Below are positions 34,192 through 43,511 of a stretch of 64,000 nt of DNA, piece by piece. The notes below the pieces were generated by a model that was given only the letters and a program-made list of their open reading frames with translations, was not told where the DNA came from and ran no database searches. Source of the stretch: Flavobacterium sp. SUN046 (GTDB taxonomy: Bacteria > Bacteroidota > Bacteroidia > Flavobacteriales > Flavobacteriaceae); contig NZ_JAPQNT010000003.1 in NCBI RefSeq assembly GCF_028867965.1, positions 124,001-188,000 of the forward strand. The letters are read 5' to 3'. Both the position numbers and the translations under genes were made by a program. Positions within the stretch are counted from its first letter, which is position 1, and each line of letters opens with the position of its first letter.

Positions 34192-34869
34192 TTAAACAGC
34201 TTTACCACCGTTTAATTCATCTTGTAATTTTTTTAATTCATCCATTTTACCATCTGCAGCAAGTTGTGCTTGTTGCGCCCAAGTAGTTGGATCTAAATGT
34301 TGTACTTTGTTGGTTGATGCGTCAAGAATTTCTTTAACTGAATCAGCAGATGCAGCAGCAAGCTTTGCAAATGTATCAATTCCAGCAGCAACTAATGCTT
34401 CAGCAGCTTTTGGACCAATTCCTTCAATAATTACTAAATCATCACCTTTTTTAGTTGCTTTTGGAGCTTTAGGCGCTTTTTCTTCAACTGCTTCTACTAA
34501 TTTTTCAGCTTTTGGAGCTGCTTCTTTTTTAGGAGCTGGAGTAGCTTTCTTTCCACCAGTAGCACTAATTCCTTCAATAAGAATTTGTGTTAAATACTGA
34601 CGGTGACCGTTTCTCTTTTTGTAACCTTTTCTTCTTTTCTTCTTGAAGATAATTACTTTATCACCTTTAAGGTGTTGTAATATTTTTGCTTCTACTGAAG
34701 CACCTTCTATAGCTGGGGCGCCTAAAGTTACGCTACCGTTATCGTCTAATAAAAGAACTTTGTCAAAAGAAACTTTTGAACCTTCTTCACTAGCCAAACG
34801 GTGAACATAAACCTTTAAGTCTTTGCTTACTTTAAATTGTTGCCCTGCTATCTCTACGATTGCGTACAT
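34192..34869 (-). CDS. rplU: 50S ribosomal protein L21 with C-terminal helix-hairpin-helix extension
   Basis: A 225-residue protein, twice the normal bL21 length. Residues 1-~103 are a regular L21 ([31 protein letters not shown]). Residues ~105-142 form a Lys/Ala/Pro-rich linker. Residues ~143-225 hold a helix-hairpin-helix-like domain ([19 protein letters not shown]) followed by a helical tail. The frame is continuous, so this is a real fusion, as seen in other Flavobacteriia. The extension may contact rRNA or DNA; its role is unknown. Confidence 0.93.
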   Translation of the reverse strand: MYAIVEIAGQQFKVSKDLKVYVHRLASEEGSKVSFDKVLLLDDNGSVTLGAPAIEGASVEAKILQHLKGDKVIIFKKKRRKGYKKRNGHRQYLTQILIEGISATGGKKATPAPKKEAAPKAEKLVEAVEEKAPKAPKATKKGDDLVIIEGIGPKAAEALVAAGIDTFAKLAAASADSVKEILDASTNKVQHLDPTTWAQQAQLAADGKMDELKKLQDELNGGKAV

Positions 34870-35023
34870 AACAAATTGTTTAGTTAATTTTTTTAAGGTT
34901 GCAAATATACGATTAATTATTTCTCTTACAACTCTATTTTAAAAAAGTTTTCATTAAAAATCAATACATTACACATTTCATATTATTCCCTCAATTACTT
35001 TTATTAAAACAAATAAAAAAAAT

Positions 35024-35031
35024 TACATTTG
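35024..35031 (+). promoter_or_regulatory. Promoter -7 element of the M16 peptidase operon
   Basis: TACATTTG matches TAnnTTTG, 60 bp before the ATG at 35092. Confidence 0.45.
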
Positions 35032-35091
35032 TGTAACTAAATAAACAATTATTCTACTAATTGTACTATCAACTAAAATTTATAGTTTTTT

Positions 35092-36423
35092 ATGAAAAAA
35101 TCTTTAATCGCTTTAAGTTCATTGCTTATGCTAGGAGGAACAGCTCATGCCCAAAAGGTAGCTTTTGAGGAATACGATTTGGCTAACGGAATGCACGTTA
35201 TTTTACATAACGATCCATCGGCACCAGTAGTAATTACTTCAGTTATGTATCACGTTGGCGCTAAAGACGAACAACCAGATAGAACTGGATTCGCACACTT
35301 TTTCGAACACCTTTTATTCGAAGGTACCGAAAATATTAAACGTGGTGAATGGTTTAAAATTGTAACTTCTAATGGAGGCACAAATAATGCTAACACTACA
35401 GAAGATAGAACCTATTATTATGAAGTATTTCCTTCAAACAATTTAGAGTTAGGTTTGTGGATGGAATCTGAAAGACTAATGCATCCAGTAATCAACCAAA
35501 TTGGTGTTGACACGCAAAATGAAGTTGTAAAAGAAGAAAAAAGATTGCGTTATGATAATAGTCCGTATGGAGAATTAATTCCGCAAGTAAAGAAATATAT
35601 GTTTACAAAGCATCCATATCGTTGGACTACAATTGGTTCGATGGCACATTTAGATGCTGCTAAACTAGAAGAATTTCAAGCTTTCAATAAAAAATTCTAT
35701 ATTCCTAATAATGCAGTTTTAATTGTTGCTGGTGATATTAGTAATCCAACTCAAACAAAACAATGGATTGAAAAATACTTTGGAACTATCCCAAAAGGTC
35801 CGGCAATTGTGCGTCAAACGTTTGTTGAAGATCCAATTACACAACCAATAAACGCGACTTTTGAAGATGCAAACATTCAAAAACCAATGGTTGTTGCAGC
35901 TTACAGAACACCATCAATGAAAACTCGTGATGCAAGAGTTTTGGATATGATTTCTACTTATTTAAGTGATGGAAAAAGTTCTAAATTGTACAAAAAAATT
36001 GTAGACGATAAAAAAATGGCGCTTCAAATAGGTGCGTTTAGTTATAACCAAGAAGATTATGGAACATACATTCTTTACGGAATGCCACAAGGCGATTTTA
36101 CTTCTAAAGATTTAATTACTAATGTTGATGAAGAAATTGTAAAACTTCAAAATGAATTAATTTCTGAAAATGATCTTCAAAAATTAAAAAACAAATACGA
36201 AAACAACTACGTAAGTGGAAATGCAAGTGTAGAAGGTATTGCTGATAATTTGGCTACCTATTATTTATTATATGGTGATGTAAATTTAATCAACACCGAA
36301 ATTGACATGTATCGCTCTATCACTCGTGAAGAAATGAGAGATGTTGCTAAAAAATATCTAAATCCGAACCAGAGATTGATATTGGATTATATTCCTGCAA
36401 AAGACAAAGCTGAAAATAAATAA
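35092..36423 (+). CDS. M16 family zinc metallopeptidase (catalytic partner)
   Basis: A 443-residue secreted pitrilysin-type peptidase. A signal peptide (SSLLMLGGTAHA) is followed by the M16 N-domain with the inverted zinc motif HFFEH (His69, Glu72, His73) and a distal acidic ligand in NEVVKEEKRL. The C-domain follows (~200-430). It lies 11 bp upstream of a second M16 protein that lacks the zinc motif, the usual active/inactive pairing. It probably degrades peptides in the periplasm. Confidence 0.93.
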   Translation: MKKSLIALSSLLMLGGTAHAQKVAFEEYDLANGMHVILHNDPSAPVVITSVMYHVGAKDEQPDRTGFAHFFEHLLFEGTENIKRGEWFKIVTSNGGTNNANTTEDRTYYYEVFPSNNLELGLWMESERLMHPVINQIGVDTQNEVVKEEKRLRYDNSPYGELIPQVKKYMFTKHPYRWTTIGSMAHLDAAKLEEFQAFNKKFYIPNNAVLIVAGDISNPTQTKQWIEKYFGTIPKGPAIVRQTFVEDPITQPINATFEDANIQKPMVVAAYRTPSMKTRDARVLDMISTYLSDGKSSKLYKKIVDDKKMALQIGAFSYNQEDYGTYILYGMPQGDFTSKDLITNVDEEIVKLQNELISENDLQKLKNKYENNYVSGNASVEGIADNLATYYLLYGDVNLINTEIDMYRSITREEMRDVAKKYLNPNQRLILDYIPAKDKAENK

Positions 36424-36434
36424 AATTACACAAG

Positions 36435-38489
36435 ATGAAAAAATCACTAATCCTATTATCAAGCTTGTTTTTAACTATCGCTATGCAAGCACAAGACAGA
36501 TCACAACCAAAACCAGGACCAGCTCCTACTATTAATATTAAAAAACCAGTTTCGTTTGTATTACCTAACGGATTGAAAGTATTAGTTGTTGAAGACCACA
36601 AATTGCCAAGAGTTTCTTTTAGTTTACAATTGGATAATTCGCCTTATACAGAAGGTGATAAAAAAGGTGTAGATGAACTAACAGGAAGTTTGATAGGAAA
36701 TGGTTCTACAACTATTACCAAAGACGCTTTTAACGAAGAAATTGACTTTCTCGGTGCTGACATTAGTTTTAGTACTGATAGCGCTTTCGGAAGCGGATTA
36801 TCTAAATATTCAAAAAGAATTTTAGAATTAATGGCAGACGGTTCTTTAAATCCGAATTTCACTCAAGAGGAATTTGATAAAGAAAAAGATAAACTTATTG
36901 AAGGTTTAAAAACACAAGAAAAAAATGTAACTGTTGTTGCAGGTCGTGTTGAAAACGTATTGGTTTATGGTAAAAATCATCCTTCAGGAGAATATTTATC
37001 AGAAGCTACTATTAATAATGTTTCTTTAGCTGATGTAAAAACACATTACAATACTTATTTCGTGCCAGAACATGCTTATTTAGTTGTAATTGGTGACGTA
37101 AAGTTTAAAGAAACTAAGAAAATGGTTGAAAAATTATTTGGTTCTTGGGCAAAAGCCAAAGCGCCACAAGTTTCATTTTCTGCACCAAGTAATGTTCAGT
37201 ACACACAAATTAACTTTGTGGACATGCCAAATGCAGTTCAATCAGAAATTTCATTAGTGAATTCAGTTAATTTAAAATTATCAGATCCCGATTATTTTCC
37301 AGTAATTGTAGCCAATCAAGTTCTTGGTGGCGATTTTAATAGTTATTTGAACATGAACCTTCGTGAAGCTCACGGTTGGACTTACGGTGCACGTTCAAGT
37401 ATTGGTATAAACAAATACACAGTTTCTAAATTCAAAGCCAATTCTCAAGTAAGAAATATGGTTACAGATAGCGCTGTTGTTGAATTTATAAAAGAAATTA
37501 AAAGAATTCGTACTGAAAAAGTAACTGAGGAAGCTTTAAGTAATGTAAAAGCAGGTTATGTTGGTCGATTTGTAATGCAAGTTGAAAAACCTCAAACAGT
37601 TGCTCGTTATGCATTAAATATAGAAACAGAAAGTTTACCAGCTGATTTCTACGAAAATTTCATCAAAAACATTCAAGCTGTTAGTGCTGATGACGTAATG
37701 CGAGTTATGAACAAATACGTTCTTGCTGACAATATCAGAATTTTAATTACAGGTAAAGGTGCCGACGTACTTCCAGGATTAGAGAAGTTGAATATTCCAA
37801 TTTTCTATTTTGATAAATTCGGAAATCCAACTGAAAAACCTAAAATGAAGAAACCAGCTCCAGCCGGAGTTACTGTAAAATCAGTAATGGATAATTACAT
37901 CAATGCCATTGGTGGAGCAAAAGCTGTTGCAGGTGTAAAAACAATTTTTGTTACTGGTTCATCTGAAATTGAAGGCGCTCCAGCACCATTGGCTTACACA
38001 TCTAAAAAAGATGTAAAAGGAAAAACTTTATCTAAATTAGAATTGGTTGGAATGATGGAACTTTCTAAACAAGTAATAGGAGATAAAAGTGGTTACTTAG
38101 CAACACAAGGTCAAAAAAAGGATTTTACTCCTGAAGAATTTGCTGAGAAAAAAGCTATTGCAACAACATTTGAAGAATTATTGCTAGCCAACAAAGCAGA
38201 TGTAACTTTAGACGGAATTGAGCCAGTAAATGGAAGTGATGCTTACGCAATTAAAAACGGAAAATCTACATTATATTATGATGTAAAAACTGGATTGAAA
38301 TTGATGTCATCAACAACAAGTGAAAGAAATGGTCAAAAGATGACTTCTACAATTACTTATGGAGATTACAAAGATGTAAAAGGAGTGAAAATTCCTTATT
38401 CAATTGTAATGTCACAAGGTAGAGATATCGATATTAAAGTTACTGATGCAAAAATTAACGAAGGAGTTTCTGATGTTGATTTTCAATAA
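36435..38489 (+). CDS. M16 family peptidase-like protein, inactive partner with C-terminal extension
   Basis: A 684-residue secreted protein with two M16-like domains (~35-450) and a third, ~220-residue C-terminal domain. The HxxEH zinc motif is absent (the region reads ELTGSLIGNGSTT), but the substrate-binding Arg/Tyr pair region LREAHGWTYGARSS is kept, as in the non-catalytic subunits of M16B heterodimers. The C-terminal domain (TITYGDYKDVKGVKIPYSI) recalls the beta-fold of outer-membrane lipoprotein-sorting-like domains. It is co-transcribed with the active partner. Confidence 0.88.
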   Translation: MKKSLILLSSLFLTIAMQAQDRSQPKPGPAPTINIKKPVSFVLPNGLKVLVVEDHKLPRVSFSLQLDNSPYTEGDKKGVDELTGSLIGNGSTTITKDAFNEEIDFLGADISFSTDSAFGSGLSKYSKRILELMADGSLNPNFTQEEFDKEKDKLIEGLKTQEKNVTVVAGRVENVLVYGKNHPSGEYLSEATINNVSLADVKTHYNTYFVPEHAYLVVIGDVKFKETKKMVEKLFGSWAKAKAPQVSFSAPSNVQYTQINFVDMPNAVQSEISLVNSVNLKLSDPDYFPVIVANQVLGGDFNSYLNMNLREAHGWTYGARSSIGINKYTVSKFKANSQVRNMVTDSAVVEFIKEIKRIRTEKVTEEALSNVKAGYVGRFVMQVEKPQTVARYALNIETESLPADFYENFIKNIQAVSADDVMRVMNKYVLADNIRILITGKGADVLPGLEKLNIPIFYFDKFGNPTEKPKMKKPAPAGVTVKSVMDNYINAIGGAKAVAGVKTIFVTGSSEIEGAPAPLAYTSKKDVKGKTLSKLELVGMMELSKQVIGDKSGYLATQGQKKDFTPEEFAEKKAIATTFEELLLANKADVTLDGIEPVNGSDAYAIKNGKSTLYYDVKTGLKLMSSTTSERNGQKMTSTITYGDYKDVKGVKIPYSIVMSQGRDIDIKVTDAKINEGVSDVDFQ

Positions 38490-38510
38490 TTAAAAACTAT
38501 ATAAATTTAA

Positions 38511-38540
38511 AAGACCGTCTACGATGACGGTCTTTTTTTG
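38511..38540 (+). terminator. Rho-independent terminator after the M16 pair
   Basis: AAAGACCGTC/GACGGTCTTT, a 10-bp perfect stem with a 6-nt loop and T-run. Confidence 0.92.
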
Positions 38541-38550
38541 CTTTTATTTC

Positions 38551-38707
38551 AAAATTCAAAATTCGTTGTTGAATATTCCAAGTTCAAAAAAAATGTTGAA
38601 TGTTCAATGTTAAATAACGAATGTTGAAGTTATCACATTTCAAAATTCAAAATTCAAAATTCTATGTTGAATATTCCAAGTTCAAAAAATGTTGAATATT
38701 CAATGTT
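38551..38707. repeat. Tandem pair of dispersed repeats (family B, copies 1 and 2)
   Basis: Two adjacent imperfect copies (38551-38629 and 38638-38707) of a unit with CAAAATTCAAAATTC, TTGAATATTCCAAGTTC and ATGTTGAATATTCAATG words. A third copy lies at 39430-39506. The copies bracket the lipoprotein gene and the sorting-domain remnant. Confidence 0.8.
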
Positions 38708-38713
38708 TTGGAT

Positions 38714-39142
38714 TTAGTTTTTACCTGAAATAGTTGGTGTTGAATTGACTTTTTCATATCTAACACCGCCAAGTTGTTGAAGATTCATGATTTCAATAAC
38801 TGTTGAAGTTAGTTTTGTGATTTTTCCTTGAATTTCTGAACCATAATATAAAAGGCTATCATTTGTAACTGAATAAACACCGCTCTGATATGGATTTCCC
38901 AAATAGGTTGAAGAATAATTATTGTTGTCATATGTGATAGTTATTCCGTTTGGAACTAGATAAAAATTATCAGCATAATTCGGATCGCTATTAGGATTAA
39001 CTATGTCATCATAATATCCAACATTCTTCCATTGACCATTAATATTTAGAGTTTGATTTTCTGAAATTGCCTCATCTTTACTACAATTACTAAAAGTGAC
39101 AGATAAAATTATTAAGGTTGTTATTAAAATTATTTTTCTCAT
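38714..39142 (-). CDS. Lipocalin-like lipoprotein, hypothetical
   Basis: A 142-residue predicted lipoprotein with a signal peptide and lipobox FSNC. The mature domain has the short beta-strand pattern of flavobacterial lipocalin-like lipoproteins (LNINGQWKNVGYYDD, GVYSVTNDSLLYYGS, ITKLTSTVIEIMNLQ). The role is unknown. It is flanked by dispersed repeats and by a gene remnant, so the locus has been rearranged. Confidence 0.65.
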   Translation of the reverse strand: MRKIILITTLIILSVTFSNCSKDEAISENQTLNINGQWKNVGYYDDIVNPNSDPNYADNFYLVPNGITITYDNNNYSSTYLGNPYQSGVYSVTNDSLLYYGSEIQGKITKLTSTVIEIMNLQQLGGVRYEKVNSTPTISGKN

Positions 39143-39158
39143 GATTGTTAATATTAAA

Positions 39159-39314
39159 TTATTCTACTACTATTATTTGTTGAGTAAATCCACCTTCTTT
39201 AGTAAATAAATTAACAACATAGTTGTTGCCACTTTGCAAATCTACATTTTCTATTGTAAACTCATCAGTTTCGTATACTTTTCTAAAGACTTCGTTTCCA
39301 TTGTAATCGGAAAT
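39159..39314 (-). pseudogene. Remnant of a T9SS C-terminal sorting domain
   Basis: Reading the minus strand from 39314, 51 codons run clean to a TAA (39159-39161): ISDYNGNEVFRK...ENVDLQSGNNYVVNLF...GGFTQQIIVVE. This matches the end of type A sorting domains of type IX secretion cargo. An in-frame stop lies just before the first Ile and no start codon exists, so the rest of the gene is lost. Only the sorting-domain tail remains, upstream of the lipoprotein gene. Confidence 0.7.
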
Positions 39315-39429
39315 TTACGTCAATTTATAAATTAATGAAAACTATTTTAAACAACCAAATATTTTTGAAGTAATTTTCTGAATATTTTTCTGTTAACTAT
39401 TTATTATAGAATGATTAAGCTACTTAATA

Positions 39430-39506
39430 TTCAAAATTACATGCTGAATATTCCAAGTTCAAAAAATGTTGAATATTCAACGTTGAATAACGAATATTGA
39501 AGTTTC
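39430..39506. repeat. Dispersed repeat family B, copy 3
   Basis: Contains TCAAAATTAC, GCTGAATATTCCAAGTTC, AAAAATGTTGAATATTCAA and a tail ATAACGAATATTGAAGT that also ends copy 1. It lies immediately after the EamA stop codon. Together with 38551-38707 it brackets the decayed locus. The 115 bp between the remnant and this repeat contain nothing recognisable. Confidence 0.8.
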
Positions 39507-39509
39507 AGG

Positions 39510-40376
39510 TTACTTTTTATTAGCCAAATAAACACCAACCAAAATAATGAAAGCACCAATAAACTGAAAAGGAGTAAGCATTTCATGATCCATCAAGCCC
39601 CAAAAGAACGCCACAATCGGAATTAAATAAGTAACCGACGAAGCAAATACTGGCGATGACATTTGAATCAATTTGAAGAATAAAATATTCGCAATTCCGG
39701 TGCCAACAATTCCTAAAATCAGGATGAATACCATCGAATGTTGCGTAGTTGGTAAATGAACAATTTCAAAAAAGTTAGTGCAACTCAATATAATTAAAGC
39801 CGGAATCAACATAACCGTAAAATTTCCAGCAGTTATACTCAAAGGCTTTACATCGGATAAATATTTTTTAATCAAATTCACATTTATTCCATAACAAATA
39901 GAAGCAATAATTACCAAAATCGCATAAGTGTAATTTTCATTTGATCCAACTTGTTTTCCGTTAAAAATTAGAATTACTGTTCCAACCAAACCAATAATAA
40001 CTCCAATAAATTGACTTCTTTTAAAAGCCATTCCGAAAGCTAGAATTCCAATAAGTAAAGTGTTTAGTGGCGTCAACGAATTCAATATTGAACAAATAGA
40101 ACTACTAACTTTAGTTTCGGCAATTGCAAAAAGAAAAGCTGGAATAAAAGTTCCGAATAAGGCAGTAATTGCAATGTATTTCCATTGGTATTGCCTGATT
40201 TCTGTCAAACTTTTGAATCCAATTATCAATAAAAAAATAGCTGTAAAAATAATCCGCAATGCACCCAATTGATATGGTGACAAACCAACTAATCCTTTTT
40301 TAATTAAAATAAATGAACTTCCCCAAATTAAGGCAAGCGTAATTAATAAAGTCCATTTAAGTTGTTTGGTTTGCAT
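39510..40376 (-). CDS. EamA/DMT-family transporter
   Basis: A 288-residue protein with ten predicted membrane helices in two EamA repeats (LALIWGSSFILIKKGL in the first, ILVIIASICYGINVNLIKKYL in the second), ending in a short basic tail (YLANKK). Such drug/metabolite transporters export amino acids, nucleobases or other metabolites; the substrate cannot be told from sequence. Confidence 0.9.
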   Translation of the reverse strand: MQTKQLKWTLLITLALIWGSSFILIKKGLVGLSPYQLGALRIIFTAIFLLIIGFKSLTEIRQYQWKYIAITALFGTFIPAFLFAIAETKVSSSICSILNSLTPLNTLLIGILAFGMAFKRSQFIGVIIGLVGTVILIFNGKQVGSNENYTYAILVIIASICYGINVNLIKKYLSDVKPLSITAGNFTVMLIPALIILSCTNFFEIVHLPTTQHSMVFILILGIVGTGIANILFFKLIQMSSPVFASSVTYLIPIVAFFWGLMDHEMLTPFQFIGAFIILVGVYLANKK

Positions 40377-40489
40377 AATTTTTTTGAAACAACAAATTTG
40401 ACATAATTTTATGAATTGTCATATAAAAAATAGTGTAATTTTGTTTCGATAAATTAATTGAGATTCAAACAACTAAAAATATATATAAA

Positions 40490-40873
40490 ATGAAATTTTC
40501 AAAATCAATCGTTAGTTTAGCTTTATCAGCAATGCTATTTGTTGCTTGTAATAAAAATACAGCTAGCAAACCAGCAGATGATATAACAGAGACAACAACT
40601 AAAAAAGAAGTTGCTGCTGCTGTAAAACCAGAAACAGCTTCATTCACAATCGACGGAATGGTTTGCCCAGACGGTTGCGCCAAAACAATTGAGAAAAAAC
40701 TTTCTGCAATGGACGGCGTTCAAAATGCCAAAATAGATTTCGAGAAAAAGGAAGCAACCGTAAATTTCGATTTAGACAAATTAAAATCAGAAGATTTAGT
40801 AAAAGCAGTTGAAACAACAGGCGACGGCAAAACGTACAAAGTTTCTAATGTAAAAACTGGAACTAAAGTTTAA
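40490..40873 (+). CDS. Lipoprotein with heavy-metal-associated (HMA) domain
   Basis: A 127-residue predicted lipoprotein with a signal peptide and lipobox LFVAC. A Thr/Lys-rich linker leads to an HMA ferredoxin-like domain (~52-120). Its metal loop reads GMVCPDGCAKTIE, with three residues between the cysteines instead of the usual two (CX3C). It could bind copper or a similar ion in the periplasm. No P-type ATPase is adjacent. Confidence 0.85.
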   Translation: MKFSKSIVSLALSAMLFVACNKNTASKPADDITETTTKKEVAAAVKPETASFTIDGMVCPDGCAKTIEKKLSAMDGVQNAKIDFEKKEATVNFDLDKLKSEDLVKAVETTGDGKTYKVSNVKTGTKV

Positions 40874-40940
40874 TTGAGTTTCACAAAATTTAATTGGAAC
40901 CATTAAAGTAGTAACAAATCGTACTATTTTAATGGTTTTT

Positions 40941-41510
40941 TTATTTCCACTTCAAAGTTTCCATCAACGTTTGCATGTCATTTCTAATATAATCTGCTGC
41001 TGGCATTATCGAATCAAAGTTCGGTTTGGCATAAAAATATACCGAAGCAGTTAGAAAGTGTTTAGTGCTATCAGTAGCATAAAATTGTGCGTTAGTAGCA
41101 GCATTTCCTGAAACTTTATAGAACATTCCATACACTTTGCTTTTCGGATTTATATAAGGTTGTTCCAAAATATCATCAGCTTTAATTACATGTTCATAAG
41201 TCAGTTTTTGCGCATCGCGAAGTAATTTATCAATATCGCCATGAACTGGTTTGTAAGTCAAATAAATTGTGGCTTTCATTTTAGGATAAGAAATAGTAAA
41301 ACCGCAATCTTTTTCTTCTTTAATTACCGCGTCTTCATTCATGTCGAATGTAAACGGACAATGATTTTCAAATGCTGCATATTTTGCAACAGGATAATCC
41401 AATCGCAATTGACTTGATGGTTTTGGCAACACATCGTCTTTGCAACTTGTCAAGAGTAATCCGTTAAAAACTATTATTAACCCAATTATATATCTGAAAT
41501 TATTGTGCAT
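40941..41510 (-). CDS. gldD: Gliding motility lipoprotein GldD
   Basis: A 189-residue lipoprotein (signal peptide, lipobox LLTSC) matching GldD, which is required for gliding and type IX secretion in Flavobacterium. Features: PSSQLRLDYP, FENHCPFTFD, KDCGFTISYPKMKATIYLTY and GMFYKVSGNAAT. The ATG at 41510 is used; the TTG just upstream is not needed. It overlaps the end of gldE by 11 bp, so the two are coupled. Confidence 0.95.
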   Translation of the reverse strand: MHNNFRYIIGLIIVFNGLLLTSCKDDVLPKPSSQLRLDYPVAKYAAFENHCPFTFDMNEDAVIKEEKDCGFTISYPKMKATIYLTYKPVHGDIDKLLRDAQKLTYEHVIKADDILEQPYINPKSKVYGMFYKVSGNAATNAQFYATDSTKHFLTASVYFYAKPNFDSIMPAADYIRNDMQTLMETLKWK

Positions 41511-42801
41511 CAATTGTTACTTTTATTTGTTTAACTCGTTTTTTATCAACTACTTCAATGGTAAATAAGCAGTTTTCAAAATGTATTTTTTGTCCTTTTT
41601 TCGGAAAATTACCTAAAATTTCTAGAATAAATCCTGCCAATGTTTCGGCTTCACCTTTTCTAATTTCAAATGAATTTTCATCAACATCAATAATTCTGTA
41701 AAAATCTTTTAAGTTGATTTTGCCTTCAAATAAGAAATTCTTATCATCAATTTGAGAATAATTTATGTTTTCATCGTCAAATTCATCGCTGATATCGCCA
41801 ACAATTTCTTCAATTACATCTTCTAGAGAAACAATTCCTGATGTTCCACCATATTCGTCAACAACTATTGCCAAATGACTTTTCATACTTTGAAAATCTT
41901 TTAGCAAATCGTCTAATTTTTTATTTTCTGGAACAAAAAATGGTTCGCGAAGCAAGGTTTTCCAATCGAATTCCTTTTTATTAATATGCGGAATCAAATC
42001 TTTAATAAACAAAACGCCAACTATGTGGTCAATATTGTCTTCATAAACCGGAATTCGTGAATATCCTTTTTCAATAATTTTCGGAAAAATTTCGGCAAAT
42101 GTTTCTTCAATATCCAAAGCAAATAAGTCGATTCTCGGACTCATAACTTGCTTGGTATCGGTATTTCCAAAAGAAACAATTCCTTCTAAAAGTTTTTGTT
42201 CTTCTTGAGTGGTATCTTCAGTTGAGGTTAATTCTAAAGCTTGTGATAGTTGATCAACAGAAAAATTGGTTTTTTGTTTGCCGAGTTTTTCTTGAATAAA
42301 AAGAGTGAAAGAACGCATTGGCATGCTAATTGGCGATAATAATTTGTCTAAAATAACTAATGGAAATGCAATAAATGAAGCAAATTTTATGTTGTTTCTA
42401 CTTGCATAAATTTTGGGTAAAACTTCTCCAAATAATAAAATTAAAAAAGTAACCAAAACCACTTCAACAATAAATTTCAAAATTGAGGATTCAATTGTAG
42501 AAAAAACTTCATCTAAAGAAAATGAAAACAAAATTACAATCGAAATATGCAAGAAATTATTAGCAACTAATATGGTAGCCAATAGTTTTTTAGGTTTCGA
42601 TAATAGTTGATTTACAATTTTAGCTTTCGAGGGATTTTGTGAAGCTAAATCGGCAAGATTTTTTTTAGTTAATGAAAAAAGTGCCACTTCTGAAGCTGCT
42701 ACCATTGCACAGCAAAATAACAATAGTGCAATGCCTATTATTCCAAAAATCAAATTGGTGTTTAAGTTCGAGAAATGTGTTAAACTGGGCTCTGGGTCCA
42801 A
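41500..42801 (-). CDS. gldE: Gliding motility-associated CNNM/CorC-type protein GldE
   Basis: A 433-residue membrane protein: a CNNM/DUF21 transmembrane domain (~10-190), two CBS domains (MSPRIDLFALDIEETF, HLAIVVDEYGGTSGIVSLEDVIEEIVGDISDE) and a CorC_HlyC C-terminal domain. GldE supports GldD function in gliding. The start appears to be a TTG (giving MDPEPSLTHF), since no in-frame ATG lies upstream and this N-terminus fits known GldE proteins. It follows ssb by 24 bp. Confidence 0.93.
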   Translation of the reverse strand: MDPEPSLTHFSNLNTNLIFGIIGIALLLFCCAMVAASEVALFSLTKKNLADLASQNPSKAKIVNQLLSKPKKLLATILVANNFLHISIVILFSFSLDEVFSTIESSILKFIVEVVLVTFLILLFGEVLPKIYASRNNIKFASFIAFPLVILDKLLSPISMPMRSFTLFIQEKLGKQKTNFSVDQLSQALELTSTEDTTQEEQKLLEGIVSFGNTDTKQVMSPRIDLFALDIEETFAEIFPKIIEKGYSRIPVYEDNIDHIVGVLFIKDLIPHINKKEFDWKTLLREPFFVPENKKLDDLLKDFQSMKSHLAIVVDEYGGTSGIVSLEDVIEEIVGDISDEFDDENINYSQIDDKNFLFEGKINLKDFYRIIDVDENSFEIRKGEAETLAGFILEILGNFPKKGQKIHFENCLFTIEVVDKKRVKQIKVTIDAQ

Positions 42802-42825
42802 ATTAAATGTAATTAGTTAAACAAA

Positions 42826-43257
42826 TTAATACGGCAAATCGTTTTCAATTGGCGTATTTGGCGAATCAAAATTATTTTTTTGATCAGGTGTTGTGTGCGT
42901 TTTATTTCCTTCGGTATCTTTTTTCACATTTAAAAATGTAAACTCAGTAACCTGAATTTCAGTTGTGTATTTGGTTGTTCCGTCTTCTGCTTGCCATTGA
43001 CGCGATTTTATTCTGCCTTCAACATAAATTTTATCGCCTTTGGTAAGATATTTTTCACAAATTTCGGCAGCTTTGTTTCTAACAACAAGATTATGCCACT
43101 CAGTTGAAGTGATTTTTTCGTTAGTGCTTTTGTTAATATAGACTTCATTTGTAGCCAATGGAAATCGTCCAATGCAGTTGCCACCATCAAAATAGTGCAT
43201 TTTTATATCGTCACCTAAATGACCAATTAACATAACTTTATTTAATGTTCCGTTCAT
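42826..43257 (-). CDS. ssb: Single-stranded DNA-binding protein
   Basis: A 143-residue SSB with an N-terminal OB fold (MNGTLNKVMLIGHLGDD, STEWHNLVVRNKAAEICEKYLTKGDKIYVEGRI) and a short disordered tail ending IENDLPY. The tail lacks the classic DDxxF end; it finishes in DLPY, a form common in Flavobacteriia. It is the first gene of the ssb-gldE-gldD unit. Confidence 0.95.
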   Translation of the reverse strand: MNGTLNKVMLIGHLGDDIKMHYFDGGNCIGRFPLATNEVYINKSTNEKITSTEWHNLVVRNKAAEICEKYLTKGDKIYVEGRIKSRQWQAEDGTTKYTTEIQVTEFTFLNVKKDTEGNKTHTTPDQKNNFDSPNTPIENDLPY

Positions 43258-43464
43258 GATTCAGCATATATATTTAACCAAAATTACAAATTAAATAGAA
43301 TACTTTTCAATAAAATTAAAAATTACTATCTAAAAAGTATAATTTCACCCAAATTCAATTCTGCTTTTTAGAGGTTTATTATTATATGATGCGATGTGAT
43401 ATTATGTTTAGTTTGAATTTTATTTTGTTAAGATTTAAATTTATTAAAATTTTTTAATTATTTT

Positions 43465-43494
43465 TTTGAGAATTTTATAAAAATGTTATATTTG
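43465..43494 (+). promoter_or_regulatory. Promoter of the DUF2085 gene
   Basis: A -33 TTTG (43465-43468), an 18-bp spacer and a perfect -7 TATATTTG (43487-43494), 17 bp before the ATG. This is the clearest full -33/-7 pair in the window. Confidence 0.6.
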
Positions 43495-43511
43495 TTTGAT
43501 AAGAATTTAAA

